Assembly: GCF_027887165.1 (NCBI RefSeq)
Contig: NC_077232.1
Location: 4,977,895-5,041,894 of the forward strand
Direction of reading: 5' to 3'
DNA from: Monodelphis domestica
Taxonomy: Eukaryota > Chordata > Mammalia > Didelphimorphia > Didelphidae
Length of the DNA: 64,000 nucleotides
Shown here: piece after piece, positions 11,721 through 23,462 of the stretch
How positions within the stretch are numbered: position 1 is the stretch's first letter
How the letters are laid out: every line of letters begins with the position of its first letter
The notes under the pieces: model-generated
What the model saw: only the letters and a program-made list of their open reading frames with translations
Databases searched by the model: none
Told to the model about the DNA's origin: nothing
Position numbers and translations under genes: made by a program

Positions 11721-12115
11721 AATATGAAAGAGGGTAGAGTAAAATATCTAACCTAACACACTAAATATTTGCCCCAGCCCCTGGGTCAAACCAGGCAGAG
11801 CTAATTAGCCCTCAGTCAGAGGACCCTCAACCAGAGGACTCTCAGGAAACTATCTCTCCAGAAGCCAGGAAAGGAGTCAGCTTTTCACTCACCCAAGCAG
11901 TGACTCCAAAAGGAGAAAACCCAAGAGCAGTCTTACCAGAGTCCCAGGTCCTCCACACTCCAGATTCAACCTAAAGACTTCCTTGACAGGAAGTTGCAAC
12001 CTCTTTTAAAGGCCATTCTTAACATCACTTCCTGTCCCTTCCTACAGGGAACAATTGCAGTCTTTAAATATGCTTAGCACTGCGGGGGGGGGGGCAGTCA
12101 GTTGCTTCTGGAGCT
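11720..12115 (-). mobile_element. Possible LTR fragment, reverse orientation
   Basis: On the minus strand the text 'aagggacaggaagtgatgtt...ggcctttaaaagagg...acttcctgtc' parallels the promoter part of the LTR at 55.9 kb ('gggacaggaagtgatgtggg...ggactataaaaagcc...cttcctgtc'). A G-homopolymer lies at 12081-12093 in plus orientation. The boundaries are not resolved. Confidence 0.4.
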
Positions 12116-12159
12116 ATAAACCATTTTAGTAAGTGGTTTGTGGACTTCCCATATTTAAC

Positions 12160-14180
12160 ATTAAGAATGGGTGTCTTCCATTCCATTCCAAAGCCAGGTA
12201 GAACAAAAACAGAGAAAGAAAACTACAAACCAATCTCTTTAATGAACATAGATGCAAAAATCTTAAATAGGATACTAGCAAAAAGACTTCAGCAAGTGAT
12301 CACAAGGGTTATCCACTATGATCAGGTAGAATTTATACCAGGAATGCAAGGATGGTTCAATATCAGGAAAACCATCCACATAATTTACAACAAAAATCAC
12401 AATTATCTCAGATACAGAAAAAGCCTTTGACAAAATACAACACTCATTCCTATTGAAAGTATAGGAGCAGATGGGCCTTTTCTAAAAATAATAAACAGTA
12501 TATATCAAAACCATCAGCAAGCATCCTCTGCAATGGGGATAAACTAGAAGTCTTCCCAATAAGATCAGGAGTGAAACAAGGATGCCCATTATCACCTCTA
12601 CTATCTGACATTGTACTAGAAACACTAGCAGTGGCAATTAGAGAAGAAAAATAAATTGAAGGTATTAAAATAGGTAATGAGGAGACCTAGCTATCACTCT
12701 TTGCAGATGATATGATGGTCTACTTAAAGAATCCTAGAGAATCAACTAAAAAGCTAGTCAAAATAATCCACAACTTTAGCAAAATTTCAGGATACAAAAT
12801 AAACCCACATAAATCATCAGCATTTCTATATATCTCCAACTTATCCCAGCAGCAAAAGAAAGAGAAATTCAATTTAGAATCACCATAGACAAAATAAAAT
12901 ACTTAGGAATCTATCTTCCAAGACAAACCCAGGAACTATATGAACACAACTACAAAACACTCTTCACACAAAACTAGATCTAAATTACTGGAAAAACATT
13001 AATTGCTCATGGGTGGGATGAGCTAACATAATAAAAATGACCATCCTACCCAAATTAATTTACTTATTTAGTGCCATACCCATCAAACTACCAAGAAGCT
13101 TTTTTACTGAATTAGAAAAAAACAATAAAGTTTATTTGGAAAAAAAGATCAAGAATATCAAGGGAAATAATTTAAAAAATGTGAAGGAAGGTGACCTAGT
13201 AGTATCAGATCTTAAAATGTACTATAAAGCAGTGGTCATCAAAACAATTTGGTACTGGCTAAGAGACAGAAAGGAGGATCAGTGGAACAGACTGGAGGCA
13301 AGCGACCTCAGCAAGACAGTATACGACAAACCCAAAGACCCCAGTTTTGGGACCAAAATCCACTATTCGATAAAAACTGCTGGGAAAATTGGAAGACAAT
13401 GTGGGAGGGACTAGGAATAGATCAACACCTCACACCCTACACCAAGATGAACTCAGAATGGGTGAATGACCTGAATATAAAGAAGGAAACTATAAGCAAG
13501 TTAGGTGAATGCAGAATAGTATACATGTCAGATCTTTGGGAAAGGAAAGACTTTAAAACCAAGCAAGAGCTAGAAAAAAATCACAAAATGTAAAATAAAT
13601 AATTTTGATTATATAAATTAAAATGGTTTTGCACAAACAAAACCACTGCAATCAAAATTAGAATGGAAGCAATAAATTGGGAACAATCTTCATGACAAAA
13701 ACCTCTGACCAAAGTCTAATTACTCAGATTTATAAAGAGCTAAATCAAGCCATTCTCCAATTGATAAATGGGCAAGGGACATGAATAGGCAATTTTCAGC
13801 TAAAGAAAAAAAAACTATTAATAAGCAGATGAAAAAGTGCTCTAAATCTCTTATAATCAAAGAAATGCAAATCAAACAACTCTGAGGTATCACCTCACAC
13901 CTAGCAGATTGGCTAACATGACAGCAAAGGAAAGTAGTGAATGCTGGAGGGGATGCGGCAAAGTCGGGATATTAATGCACTGCTGGTGGAGCTGTGAATT
14001 GATTCAACCATTCTGGAGGGCAATTTGGAACTATGCCCAAAGGGCGATAAAAACTGTCTGCCCTTTGATCCAGCCATAGCACTGCTGGGTTTGTACCCCA
14101 AAGAGATAATAAGGAAAAAGACTTGTACAAGGATATTCATAGCTGCGCTCTTTGTGGTGGCCAAAAACTGGAAAATGAGG
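12160..14180 (+). mobile_element. L1 LINE ORF2 fragment (RT to C-terminus), degenerate
   Basis: Plus-strand frames show reverse-transcriptase text ([20 protein letters not shown], then [16 protein letters not shown]), a decayed palm region (tctttgcagatgatatgatgg, i.e. F-A-D-D near 12700), and the L1 ORF2 C-terminal region (WVNDLNIKKETISKLGE, VYMSDLWERKDFKTKQELEK, AIALLGLYPKEI). Stops and frame shifts break it repeatedly. It is truncated at both ends: the text stops after 'ggccaaaaactggaaaatgagga' at about 14180, where related copies continue. Confidence 0.9.
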
Positions 14181-14189
14181 ACCCCAAAA

Positions 14190-15465
14190 GATAACAATGT
14201 CTGGGTATGCCACATGAACCTCAGTTTCTTTTCTGACAGGACTGCTAATCTAATAGGTCGGGTACAGACTGTGGTTGTCATCTGCTTAGAGTTCAGTAGA
14301 AGATTTAATAAAGCATTTCACACTCTTCTGCCAGAAATATGGAAATATGTGGAGTCAGGAGCACAATTAGATGGATTCAGCACTGATTTGTTGGCCAGAC
14401 TCAAAGAGTCATTCGTGATTGTGTCCTGTGACCCCGAGGATCTGTGATTGCCCTGGAGCTGGCAAACATTTTTATTAATAACATGAGAGGCAGAATGTCA
14501 TAGTGGGGAAGGAGCTGGTCTCACATATCCTGACCGTCAGACCAGGCAAAAAGTAAATTATCTTCCATGGCCCAGGCAACTAAGACTACAAATTGTCAAG
14601 GAGGTGCCAAGAAGAGGGAGGAAATGGCTCACTTGAGGGTGTCCTATGACAAAGAAATCACAGATCTGATAGAAAGCTTCTTCTCTGACTTGTACAGATG
14701 ACACAAAGTTGGGAGGGAAAGCAAACACGTCTGGGTCAGAGGTTCCAGAGTACAAAGTCTTGGGCTGACATGAATCAGATAGGAGGCAATAGACAAAGGT
14801 AGGATCTTACACTTGGCCTCAAAAACCCAACATTATGAGTCCAGCATCAGGGAGACGAGGCTGGAGAGAAGTGCCTCTGAAAAAACCATCTGAGGATTTT
14901 CTTGGACTACAGAGTGAGTATGAGTATCAAAGGGGACATTAAGAAAGTCACCCCCAACAGCTCTCAGGAACAGAGATGTGATGACCTTGCAAAAGCCCAG
15001 CTGGAGCTCTCATTCAGTTCTAGGAGCCACAGTTTACCAGTCAAAGGAACAAGAGATGTTTAGAATGGAAAAAAGACACTAAAGGTGGGGAAAGTGGGGG
15101 AAGGTTGGGGATAATCTCAAGCATTGAGCATGTAGAGAAAGGGTTAGACTTGTTCCTTTTGATATCAACCAAAAGGCAGAAATCTGAGTAATGGGTGGAA
15201 AAAGGAGGGGGGAGGAATGAGGGGAGGAGAGAGACACAAAAAGGTCGATTGAGACTGGAGGTCTGAAAAAATGTCCTGCCAATGAGAGTGGTCCCAGGGT
15301 GGAATAGGAAGTAGACAGATAGGAGACTCTACTTTCCTGGAGATCTTCACATAGATGCTGGATGACCTCTTATAGGACATGATCTAATGGAGATTCCTTT
15401 GGGGTAAGAGCTGGTCCAGATGCTTCTGAGGTCCTTTCCAGTTCTGAGATTCTTGGTGATCTTTA
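14190..15465 (+). mobile_element. CR1/L3-like LINE fragment
   Basis: The sequence follows CR1/L3 ORF2 order: 'agaagatttaataaagcatttcacactctt' (decayed F-S-K-A-F motif), 'gatgacacaaagttgggaggga' (the A-D-D-T-K-L-G motif), 'gatcttacacttggcctcaaaaa', and a 3' end 'aggtcctttccagttctgagattcttggtgatc' typical of the family. No open frame survives. Confidence 0.65.
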
Positions 15466-15779
15466 CTGGTTATCCCAGGACCTTAGAACCAGGATTAGCA
15501 GCTGGCATTGCTGCCCTCTTATGAGACCTTTGCCTCCAAAACTGCTTTTCTTATGGAGGAAGACCTCTCCTCCTACGACATGCTAACAACAGCAGACATA
15601 AGCTTCAGTTCTTAAATGCTCATAGAGTCAGCTCTTGGTTTTCCAAGTTCTGGAACAGGCCCATGAGAACCAAAAGAGCTGACCTGCTGAAGATAATTTC
15701 TATTTCTCTCTGGGCTGTGTTCTAAACTTCTCTTCTTTATAGAAGCAAAGTTGTGTAATTAATAATGATTTAGTACTTA

Positions 15780-16660
15780 TACATAGCTTTGATTTCTTCA
15801 TCTAAACACTGTTCATATCTTTTGATCATTTATAAATTAAAGAATGGCTCATGTTCTTCCATATTTGGCACAATTTTCTCGATGTTTTGGATCCGAGGCC
15901 TCTATTTGAGAAACTGTCCATAAAACTTCCCCCCAACTTACTGCTTTCCTTCTCATCTTGACTCCATTCATTTTACTTTTACAACCTTTTTTAATGTATT
16001 CAAAAAACTCCATTTTATATCTCACAGTGCTTTCTATCTCGTTTACTCATAAATTCTTCTCCTATCCATACATCTGATAGGTAATGTGTTTCCTCTTCTT
16101 CTAATTGGTTTATGATATCTCTCTTTATGCCTAGGTCATGTAGCTATTTTGATCTTATCTTGGTAAATGGTATAAGATATTGGTCCATGTCTACTTTCTG
16201 CCAGACTGCTTTCAAGCTTTCCCAACAATTTTTATCAACTAGTGAATTCTTATCCCCAAAACTGGGATCCTTCCTTTTGTCAAACATGAGGTTACCATAA
16301 TCTCTTACAATCATTTGTTGTATGTCTCTCCTGTTGCACTGATCTACTTTCTAATTTCTTAGCCAATACCAGAGAGTTTTGATAATTACTGCTTAACAAT
16401 ATACTATAAAATCTGGTACCTTGATGCCTCTTTCCTTTACATTTTTTCATTAATTCCTTTGATAATTATTGACCCTTTTTCCCAAATGAATTTTGTTATT
16501 ATTTTTCTAGTTCAAATAAAATATTTTTGTGGTAATTTAATTTATGGCATTGAACAAGTAGATTAGGTTAGGTGGAATTGTCATTTTAATTATATTTACT
16601 CTGCCTGCCCATAAACAATGAATATTTCTCCAGTTATTTAAATATGACTTTATTTACATA
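15780..16660 (-). mobile_element. L1 LINE ORF2 fragment, reverse, left part
   Basis: The reverse complement of 16000-16650 reads as the L1 ORF2 C-terminal half: the plus text 'gcctaggtcatgtagctattttgatcttatcttggtaaatgg' is the antisense of the segment after the RT. It resumes at about 17358 after the solo LTR at 16661-17353, so the two parts are one L1 split by that insertion. Confidence 0.75.
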
Positions 16661-17353
16661 TGTAAGGATAATTTAGGGTCATGACCTAATCTAAGTTTGA
16701 TTTTTGGCCACCAGGGCATATCCCAAATGAAACATCCAAGCCAATTTGGAAATCTATGCTGGTTTAATAAAAAAAGAGGGAAGAAATCAAGGAGAAGAGA
16801 GAGGGAAAGGGTATAGAATTTCACCCTCCTGGCCTGTGCCAGGGGGAGTTCAAAGTCCTCCACCACAAGGTTTCTGAAGAAGATTAGAGGCTTCTAAGTG
16901 GATAGTGTTTGGAAGGTCAAGGAGGAAAAAAATCAGCCTAAACTTCAAGAGAGCTCAGAGAAGATGCTTCACCTGAACTAGGTTACTAGGCTTCCTCCAG
17001 TATGGTGTCAAGGAAAACTCACCACTAAACTGGACAATAGCCGCCACCACACCAAGATGCCAAGATGCTCATCAAGCTGCCACCAGCCACCTCTCTGTCA
17101 CAAAAGAGGCTGGAGAGAGAAGTGACGCAAAATATATAGATGGTTTTACATCACTTTCCTGCATCTCACCTGTACCAATGGTAGCTTAAGCTTGATTTAG
17201 GACAGCCCAGAGGTCTGTCAGCTGTTTCTGATTTGTCATTTGCTAGCACATATCTGTCATAGGCCATACTCCTAGATACTTAAACCTTAAGTATGGGTGT
17301 AGACATTCCTATTTCTGTTAGACTAAGTAGGGTGGAGTAATCTAAAGTTCACA
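16661..17353 (+). mobile_element. Solo LTR, family A copy 2, nested in L1
   Basis: The LTR starts TGTAAGGATAATTTAGG and ends ...GAGTAATCTAAAGTTCACA. It has a perfect 4-bp duplication CATA at 16657-16660 and 17354-17357. It interrupts a minus-strand L1 whose text continues on both sides, so this insertion is younger than that L1. Confidence 0.92.
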
Positions 17354-17357
17354 CATA

Positions 17358-18560
17358 AAAAGTGTTTTATGATTATGTTTATGTAGTTCCTGGGTTTGTT
17401 TTGGCAGATATATTCCTAGGTGTTTTATTCTACCTATCATTATTTTAAATAGGTTATCTCTTTCTATCTCTTCTTACAGAACATTATTGGTAATATTTAG
17501 AAATGCTGATGATCTTTATGGGCTTGCTTTACACCTGCCATTCTGCTAAAATTATTGATGTTTCAACTAATTTCTTAATTGAATCTCTAGGACTTTCTAC
17601 TCATATCATCTACAAAATCAGATAGTAATAAAACGACGCTCATTCTGATTCTTTCAATCCCCCTCCCTTATTGCTATTGCTGACATACCTAATACAATAT
17701 TAAATTATATTGGTGATATTGGGCATCCTTGTTTCATTTCTGATCTTTTGGTAAGGTTGCTAACTCATCCTTTTTAAAGATAATGTTTGCTGATAGTTTA
17801 AATTATATACTTCTCATCATTCTAAGGAAAAATCCATTTATACCTTTGCTTTAAAGTATTTTTAAATAGGAATGAGTGTTGTGTTTTGTCAAAAGCTTTT
17901 TCTTCATCTATTGATATAATCATATGATTTTTGGTTAATTTTCTGTTGATGGAATCAATTATGTTTTCCTCATATTAAATCATCCTGTTTACATAAATTT
18001 TGTTTGGTTATAACATATATTCTTTGTAAGATATTTTTAGAGTCTCCTGGCTATTATTTTAATTAGGATTTTTGCAACTATATTCTTTAATCAAATTGGC
18101 CTTTCTCATTTTTGCTCTTCTTGGTCTAGGTAGCAGCATCCTATTTGCTTCATAAAAGGAATTTGGCAGGACTCTTTCTTTACGAATTGTTCTAAATAAT
18201 TTGTTTAATATTGGAATTAGATGATCCTCAAATGTTTGGGGAAATTTGCTTGTAAATCCATTTGGTCCTGCTGCTTTTTTTCTTAGGAAGCTCATTTATG
18301 GTCTTTTTGATGTCTTTTTCTAAAATAGATATTTCTGTTTTAGAATTTCTGAATTCTATCCTATTTCCTCCTCTGTTGATCTAGGCAATTTGAATTTTTA
18401 TAAGGATTTTTTCCTTTCACTTAAATTGTTTCATTTGTTGGCATATAATTGGGCAAAGTGATTCCTAGTAGTTGTTTTGATTTCATCTTTATTAGTGGTA
18501 AATTCACCCTTTTCATTTTTGATGCTAGTGATTTGATTTTCTTCTCTCGTTTTAAAATCA
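17358..18560 (-). mobile_element. L1 LINE ORF2 fragment, reverse, right part (RT)
   Basis: The minus strand shows the L1 reverse-transcriptase region. At 18295-18059 it reads KAAGPNGFTSKFPQTFEDHL then ERVLPNSFYEANRMLLPRP, a diverged version of the RT entry motif (usual text 'GPDGFTSEFYKTF'). Stops interrupt it at many points. It continues the L1 piece at 15780-16660. Confidence 0.85.
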
Positions 18561-18927
18561 TATTAACCAATGGTTATCTACCAGGAGAACATTATCATTA
18601 GCAACAGAAATATTGTTTGAGGAGTGGCTTGTGTATGTCCACTACCAGAGAAAACACTGATAAATAGAAATAAGTAAGATGTAATTTTATATATACATTT
18701 TTCATTTTGTCAAACAATGCCTTCTCTAATGGGAGGGGGAGGGTCTTAACTGGGTATTTTAATGTAACAAAATGAAGAAAGAAATTTAAATTTTCAAAAA
18801 GAAGCAAATCTTACTATGTTGATTGATCAGATTAATATTAATTAATATTGCCTTGCTAGTGAGGTGTCAAAGTGTCCCAGACTTATCTAGAGTAGCAGAA
18901 GTACATTGGACACAGAATCAGAAGTTG

Positions 18928-18940
18928 TCTCTCCTCTCTC

Positions 18941-19001
<61 letters not shown>

Positions 19002-19006
19002 TTAAC
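18928..19006. repeat. (CT)n-(TA)n-(T)n compound microsatellite
   Basis: A run of CT dinucleotides is followed by about ten TA dinucleotides and a T homopolymer, at the junction with an L1-type 3' tail. It is likely a mutation hotspot. Confidence 0.95.
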
Positions 19007-19140
19007 CTGAATGAGTGATACATGTATAACCCAGGGGAATTGCTTATCAGTTCCAGGACGGGAGAGGGTTGAAGAGAGGGAAAGATCATGAATCATGTAA
19101 CCATGGAAAAATATTCTAAATAAATAAAAATTAAAAACCT
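19006..19140 (+). mobile_element. L1-type 3' tail
   Basis: The text 'gggaattgcttatcagttccagg...gagagggaaagatcatgaatcatgtaaccatggaaaaatattctaaataaataaaaattaaaaa' is the familiar 3' end of a marsupial L1 with its A-rich tail. It ends about 20 bp short of the GAL polyadenylation site on the opposite strand. Confidence 0.6.
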
Positions 19141-19180
19141 GATTGAGGAGGAATGAGACAACCAAGATCCTTTGCTGTTT

Positions 19181-19186
19181 TTTATT
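19181..19186 (-). terminator. GAL: GAL polyadenylation signal AATAAA
   Basis: Plus-strand TTTATT reads AATAAA on the minus strand, about 209 bp past the GAL stop codon. Cleavage is expected near 19155-19170. This gives a short 3' UTR, as in other mammalian GAL genes. Confidence 0.8.
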
Positions 19187-19394
19187 TTATCACATAAAGT
19201 AAAATATTTACGAAAACAAAATCTTGGGTTCTAACATCACAGCAGGGAGGGGAGAAGAGACAGGAGGAGTTTACTACATGTCAAGCTTCTAGATGACTAT
19301 CAACCACCACACCTTGAACTCCATTCCATCAAAGCCCATCAAAGTAAAATGGGACTTGAGGCTCACAAACACAGACAAAAGCAAGCACATTCTC

Positions 19395-19456
19395 TCAGGG
19401 CTGATTTGTTTCTTCTGAGGAGATTGCCAACGGCAGACTATCAAGGGCCCCAGCTT
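19395..19456 (-). CDS. GAL: GAL exon 6, end of GMAP
   Basis: The acceptor ttctttttcctcttgcag is followed by AA (completing a Glu codon), then AGALDSLPLAISSEETNQP and a TGA stop at 19397-19395. The E-A-G-A-L-D start matches the human GMAP C-terminal segment exactly. The remainder (SLPLAISSEETNQP) aligns loosely with human RLLDLPAAASSEDIERS and is a few residues shorter. The frame enters in phase 1, as it leaves exon 5. The 3' UTR follows to the AATAAA at 19186-19181. Confidence 0.95.
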
Positions 19457-20017
19457 CTGCAAGAGGAAAAAGAATGTATTGTTTCAGGGATACTTAAAGG
19501 ACAGACAACAGAGAGCGGTTAGTCTTGGACTGCTGGGCTAAGTGTGTCAAACTCATTGTCAAGGCAAGATCATAGCAAATCAGTCACTGCTAAGTATATT
19601 GTACTATTCAGCACACTGGACAGATCCTTGGTGCAGAGTCTACAGACCATGGGTAAAAATTACTGGGGGTGAAAACCAGTATTGGGCTACAGTCTTTATT
19701 AATGGGGAGAATTTGGGTAGGGGTGAGATCACAGATCCCTTGGCTACTGAAGTGGCCCCCACTCAGAATCCCCATTTGCTGATGGTTGTTACCAGTCCTT
19801 CCCCTCTCAAAGAGTCTTTTCTCAAAGGTCTTGCCATGATTTAAATCAGACAAAAGGAACTTCAGCACCCAAATTCCCAGGTTTCTGGGGAACCTCAGTT
19901 TTCCCACAATTCATTTACTTTCCACTTTGCCAAGACATTTATGGTGAATAGATAGCAAGGGGGTTGTAATGTTGTGGTGTTCAATGTTTCATTCTCTGAA
20001 GCAGTTGCTTATCTGTA

Positions 20018-20245
20018 AAGCCAGGGGTTGAAGGGAATAGAGTATTGGGTCTACAGTCAGGCAGATTGATCTTCATGAGTTCAAATCTGGCCTTGGCCAC
20101 TTACTGGCTGTGTGACCCTGGGCAGCTCAAAAGAGAGGTTGTAGCACCTACCACCCAGGGTTATTGTGAAGATCAAAAGTGTAAATCATTTTGCAAGTGT
20201 TAAGGTACTATAGAAATTTCTGATATAGTTATTAGGTTTTTGAAG
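20018..20245 (+). repeat. MIR-type SINE in GAL intron 5
   Basis: It shows 'gagttcaaatctggccttggccacttactggctgtgtgaccctggg', then 'cacctaccacccagggttattgtgaagatcaaa...gtaaatcattttgcaagtgttaaggtactatag', the standard MIR core and tail. It is antisense to GAL. Confidence 0.7.
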
Positions 20246-20933
20246 ACCTCCTTTGCAATACTCTGTTGGCTTACTTTGACATATATATATATATATGCTT
20301 GATATGAAATAGTATTTCCTTACAATAAATTGGAATGTAGCTTTCCCTGATTCAGATTTGTCTACACATTCCCATGATTCATCAGAATTAAGGAGGCTTT
20401 ACTGCATCATTCATTTTTTCTCCTTCAATCTGATGCTGTGCTTGGGACATTATTTGAACAAATTTGCAGGAAGTCTAAGACAAATATATGATAGAATAGT
20501 ATGAGCTAAAGGCCCTTCAAGAGTTAATAAGATGGAATGCCTGCAGAGGAGACAAGTAAAAACTTACCAAAGAGAAAGGTTGAACTTGGGAGATATAAAA
20601 AATGCCAGTCAGACCCTCCATCCTTTTCCTCTGCATCATCCCAATGCAAGCCCTAAGTAGCCTTCCCCAGAGGAGAAAGAGCTTCCCATGGGGGAAACGC
20701 AGGTCTGGAATCTCAGACTTCCCTTGAAATGTTTGGTATTTCTTGAGTGCATCTGAAGAGAATTTAGTGGGGCCACTGATTGTTCTAATTGCTATTAAGG
20801 GTTTTTTAATTGTCAAATTTCAGCCTGCATAAAATCTGGGTATGAGAAATCTCCCATATTCGTTGTTTACTCAACAAATCCCCAGGATATTCCATCATTC
20901 TGAGAATAAGAAATAGAAAATGCTTTCACGTAC

Positions 20934-21011
20934 CTTTGAGATGCAAGAATGTCAGAAACTCAAGTACGGTACGCACAATGTTGTCATCAGTTGTGGGTCT
21001 TGCGAAGTTTC
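20934..21011 (-). CDS. GAL: GAL exon 5, GMAP core
   Basis: The acceptor cattcactattcatactttctag opens the exon and the donor aaag|gtacgt closes it (78 bp, the length implied by the human protein). The exon completes a Gly codon and then reads NFARPTTDDNIVRTVLEF, LTFLHLK and the first base of Glu. NIVRTVLEFLTFLHLK is the hallmark of galanin message-associated peptide (human NIMRTIIEFLSFLHLK). GMAP is co-released with galanin, and its function is poorly settled. Substitutions relative to human are conservative. Confidence 0.97.
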
Positions 21012-21059
21012 CTAGAAAGTATGAATAGTGAATGTACACAACATGCCATGTTGAAGTGG

Positions 21060-21215
21060 GAGCAGACTTCAAAGGATCATAGATTTCGAGCTGGTCACTC
21101 TCTTTTGGTTGATAAGGAAACTGAGGCCCAGAGAAATAGAGTGACTTGCCTAAAGTCACAGGGGTACGAATTGGCACAGCTGGTATTTGAAACTCAGAAC
21201 CACCGATTTCCATCC
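21060..21215 (+). repeat. MIR-like old SINE in GAL intron 4
   Basis: It carries 'gataaggaaactgaggcccagagaaatagagtgacttgcctaaagtcacaggg', the widely shared 3' half of an ancient SINE. Related pieces lie at about 24850-24950, 34090-34250, 49480-49640 and 50380-50660. It starts about 50 bp upstream of GAL exon 5. Confidence 0.6.
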
Positions 21216-21289
21216 TAACACACACATCCCCACATCTTGACCTCTTCTATTTTTCTGCTCAACCCCAGAAAGCAGAACTAGGGGAAATG

Positions 21290-21535
21290 ATTTGAAATCA
21301 AGAAGATACATAGTTCAGCTCAATGGAAGGAATAATTTCCTAACAGTGAGAGCTGTCCAAAGTGGGATAGGCTGCTTTGGCAGCTGATAGGCTCTCACCT
21401 CCAGGAAGAGTCTGAGTAGAGCCTAGATGACTGATCCTTGTTAGAGATGTTTACAGAGTGGATGCTCATCTAGGTATAGAGTGAACTAGCTAACCTCTGA
21501 GGCCCCCTCCCATCTCTGAGACCCTGTGGTCCATT
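21290..21535 (+). repeat. CR1/L3-like 3' end in GAL intron 4
   Basis: The text 'taatttcctaacagtgagagctgtccaaagtgggataggctgc...ggccccctcccatctctgagaccctgtgg' matches the CR1/L3 3' region. Confidence 0.55.
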
Positions 21536-22607
21536 GCATTTCCCATCATATTATTTTACTGATATTTTCAAGGGCCAGGTGCCAACAGAAAATGAAATAA
21601 ATCTGAGGGTTTTTAATGTTTTCAATCATATTTTAGAAGAGTTTATGGCCCTCCCTGTGACCTGCAAGATTTCTGGAGCTTTCTAAAGGTATAAAACTTA
21701 ATCTGCATTGGAAAATGTAGCTCACCCAGCCCAATTCTCCTTCTAGATTGAGAGTGTCTCATTAGCCTAAGAGTATGTAAAAGTATCCAAAGTATTATTC
21801 TAGAACACAGCTGGGGATGTGGGGAAGCAGATCCAGACCTGTGTGTTGGAAGTGAAGAAAGGGAAGAGAATTGTCGAATCATCCCTAATCAAAGTATATA
21901 GATGATATGGTTCTCCAAGGGGCTGTATGAAAGCATGACCATTATGTAGAAAGATTGTTGCCTAAGGTAGCTTAAGGCCAATTGGATGTTTAGGCAAGAA
22001 TCAATCCGCCCCATGAAAGGTCTATTTGTTTATGGTGTAGGCTACCTCAAGGGTCAGGAATCTCCTTTAACAATTGAGAATAGACCTGGCCGGAAGGAGA
22101 GTTCATGGGATGTAACAGAGCTGAGCACTGGACATTGTTCCTTTGGTTCCTGGGCACCCAGGATGCAGTGCTGTGGAAGTCCTTGCAGACAAGCAGGAGA
22201 TGAAATGGAGATGGCTGTTGTTTAGCCCTCATTCCACCCAGGCAGAAGGAAGATAGTTTTGAAACTCTTCCCTGAAAGAATTCCTTCTAAATTTGGACTT
22301 CCTGCTTTATTCTGTGTCGCTGAATATCCTGCTCCTGAATATGGCTGCTCCTGGGTTTTCTCTTCTTTAAATGGAGAAAACAAATACAGTGGCACAATAT
22401 TTGACAAGAGATGTGAAAAGTTCACACTAGCGTGTGAATGTAATTGGAGAGGATTGGCCATAGAGCAGGAGGAGGCACCCTAGAAGTCATCCTGCTCTGG
22501 GCTTGGGCTCCTGTTAGTAGCCCTGAACATTAGTTAGGGGCAGAAATGAACTGAATGGAATGCTTGTGGCAGAGAGGAAAGTAGCATGGCAGTGCTGTCG
22601 CCCTTAC

Positions 22608-22694
22608 CTGACTTCATGCCATCTTCAGGCTGGAGCTCCCGTTTGCCAGCGAGGCCATGCTTGTCATTAAATGATCTGTGGTTATCGACCGCAT
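22608..22694 (-). CDS. GAL: GAL exon 4, galanin C-terminal half and start of GMAP
   Basis: The exon (87 bp) lies between the acceptor cccctttgcttgactcaatag and the donor tcag|gtaagg. It completes His, then reads [15 protein letters not shown], the processing triplet GKR, and [10 protein letters not shown], then the first base of a Gly codon. The mature hormone is therefore a 29-residue peptide whose last Ala would be C-terminally amidated using the Gly. Human galanin lacks that Gly (Ser at this point, 30 residues, non-amidated), so this exon keeps the form seen in pig, rat and most vertebrates. All residues needed for prohormone convertase cleavage are present. Confidence 0.98.
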
Positions 22695-22914
22695 CTATTG
22701 AGTCAAGCAAAGGGGGGAAGAGTTTGTGACCTCTTCCTCAAGCAGGGCAAGTGGGGTTGTATTGAATTCCTGGGCCAGGGGAAAGGGTTCAAGAGCTGCT
22801 GTCAGCATTCCAAAGAAACAAGGGTGAACACTACCATGATTGACGCTCCATGTGGTGGAGACAAGGGCCACTCTGTTTTTTCAAACTCTTATTGGTTCCA
22901 AGGCAAAAGAGCAG

Positions 22915-23045
22915 TAAGGGCTGGGAAATTGGGGTGAAGTGATTTGCTCAGGGTCACCCAGATGGGAAGTGTCTGAGACTAGATTCAAATCCAGGACCTC
23001 CCATCTCTAGGCCTCACTCCCTATCCACTGAGTCACCTAGTTGCC
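22915..23045 (-). repeat. tRNA-derived SINE fragment
   Basis: The text 'agtgatttgctcagggtcacccagatgggaagtgtctgag...ccactgagtcacctagttgcctc' is the reverse complement of the SINE's 5' half. It lies in GAL intron 3 and is in sense with GAL. Confidence 0.8.
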
Positions 23046-23342
23046 TCATCAGGCCACTCTTTGGACATCAACCAGCCTTCCCCAAACCAAGGAGAGGGCT
23101 AAAGCTAACTCCCAGCTGAAACAGTCTGTTCACTCACTGGGGGACAAGTCCTCCAGCTGGGCCCATTGTCTATCCTTTTCACACAGACCACAAGGCAGAA
23201 ACTGTCTCTTTAAGACTTGAGATTCAAGATGGCCTGGAGCTAGTTACTCCCAACAGGCTGCCCTCAAGGGCTCTCCAGCTGGTCCAAGGATCATTCCCAT
23301 TTAGTACTGGGCTGAGATGCTGGTTCTGACTTAAATTATTCA

Positions 23343-23462
23343 CTTGGGGCAGCCAGGTGGCTCAGTGGATGGAGTCCCAGGATCATTGCCAGGCTTACCA
23401 CACTTCCATCTTGGATCCCATACATAGTGTTGATTCTAAGGCAGAAGGCAATGGTTTAAACA
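23343..23462 (+). repeat. tRNA-derived SINE with internal deletion
   Basis: The 5' end 'cttggggcagccaggtggctcagtggatgg' joins, after a gap in the usual text, to the 3' tail 'cttccatcttggatcccatacatagtgttgattctaaggcagaagg'. The central B-box part is missing. Confidence 0.75.

Noticed and set aside
12140-13593. Reverse-transcriptase-like open frames as possible host genes
   Set aside because: They are pieces of a decayed L1 ORF2; the same text recurs at 41-43 kb and 57-58 kb.
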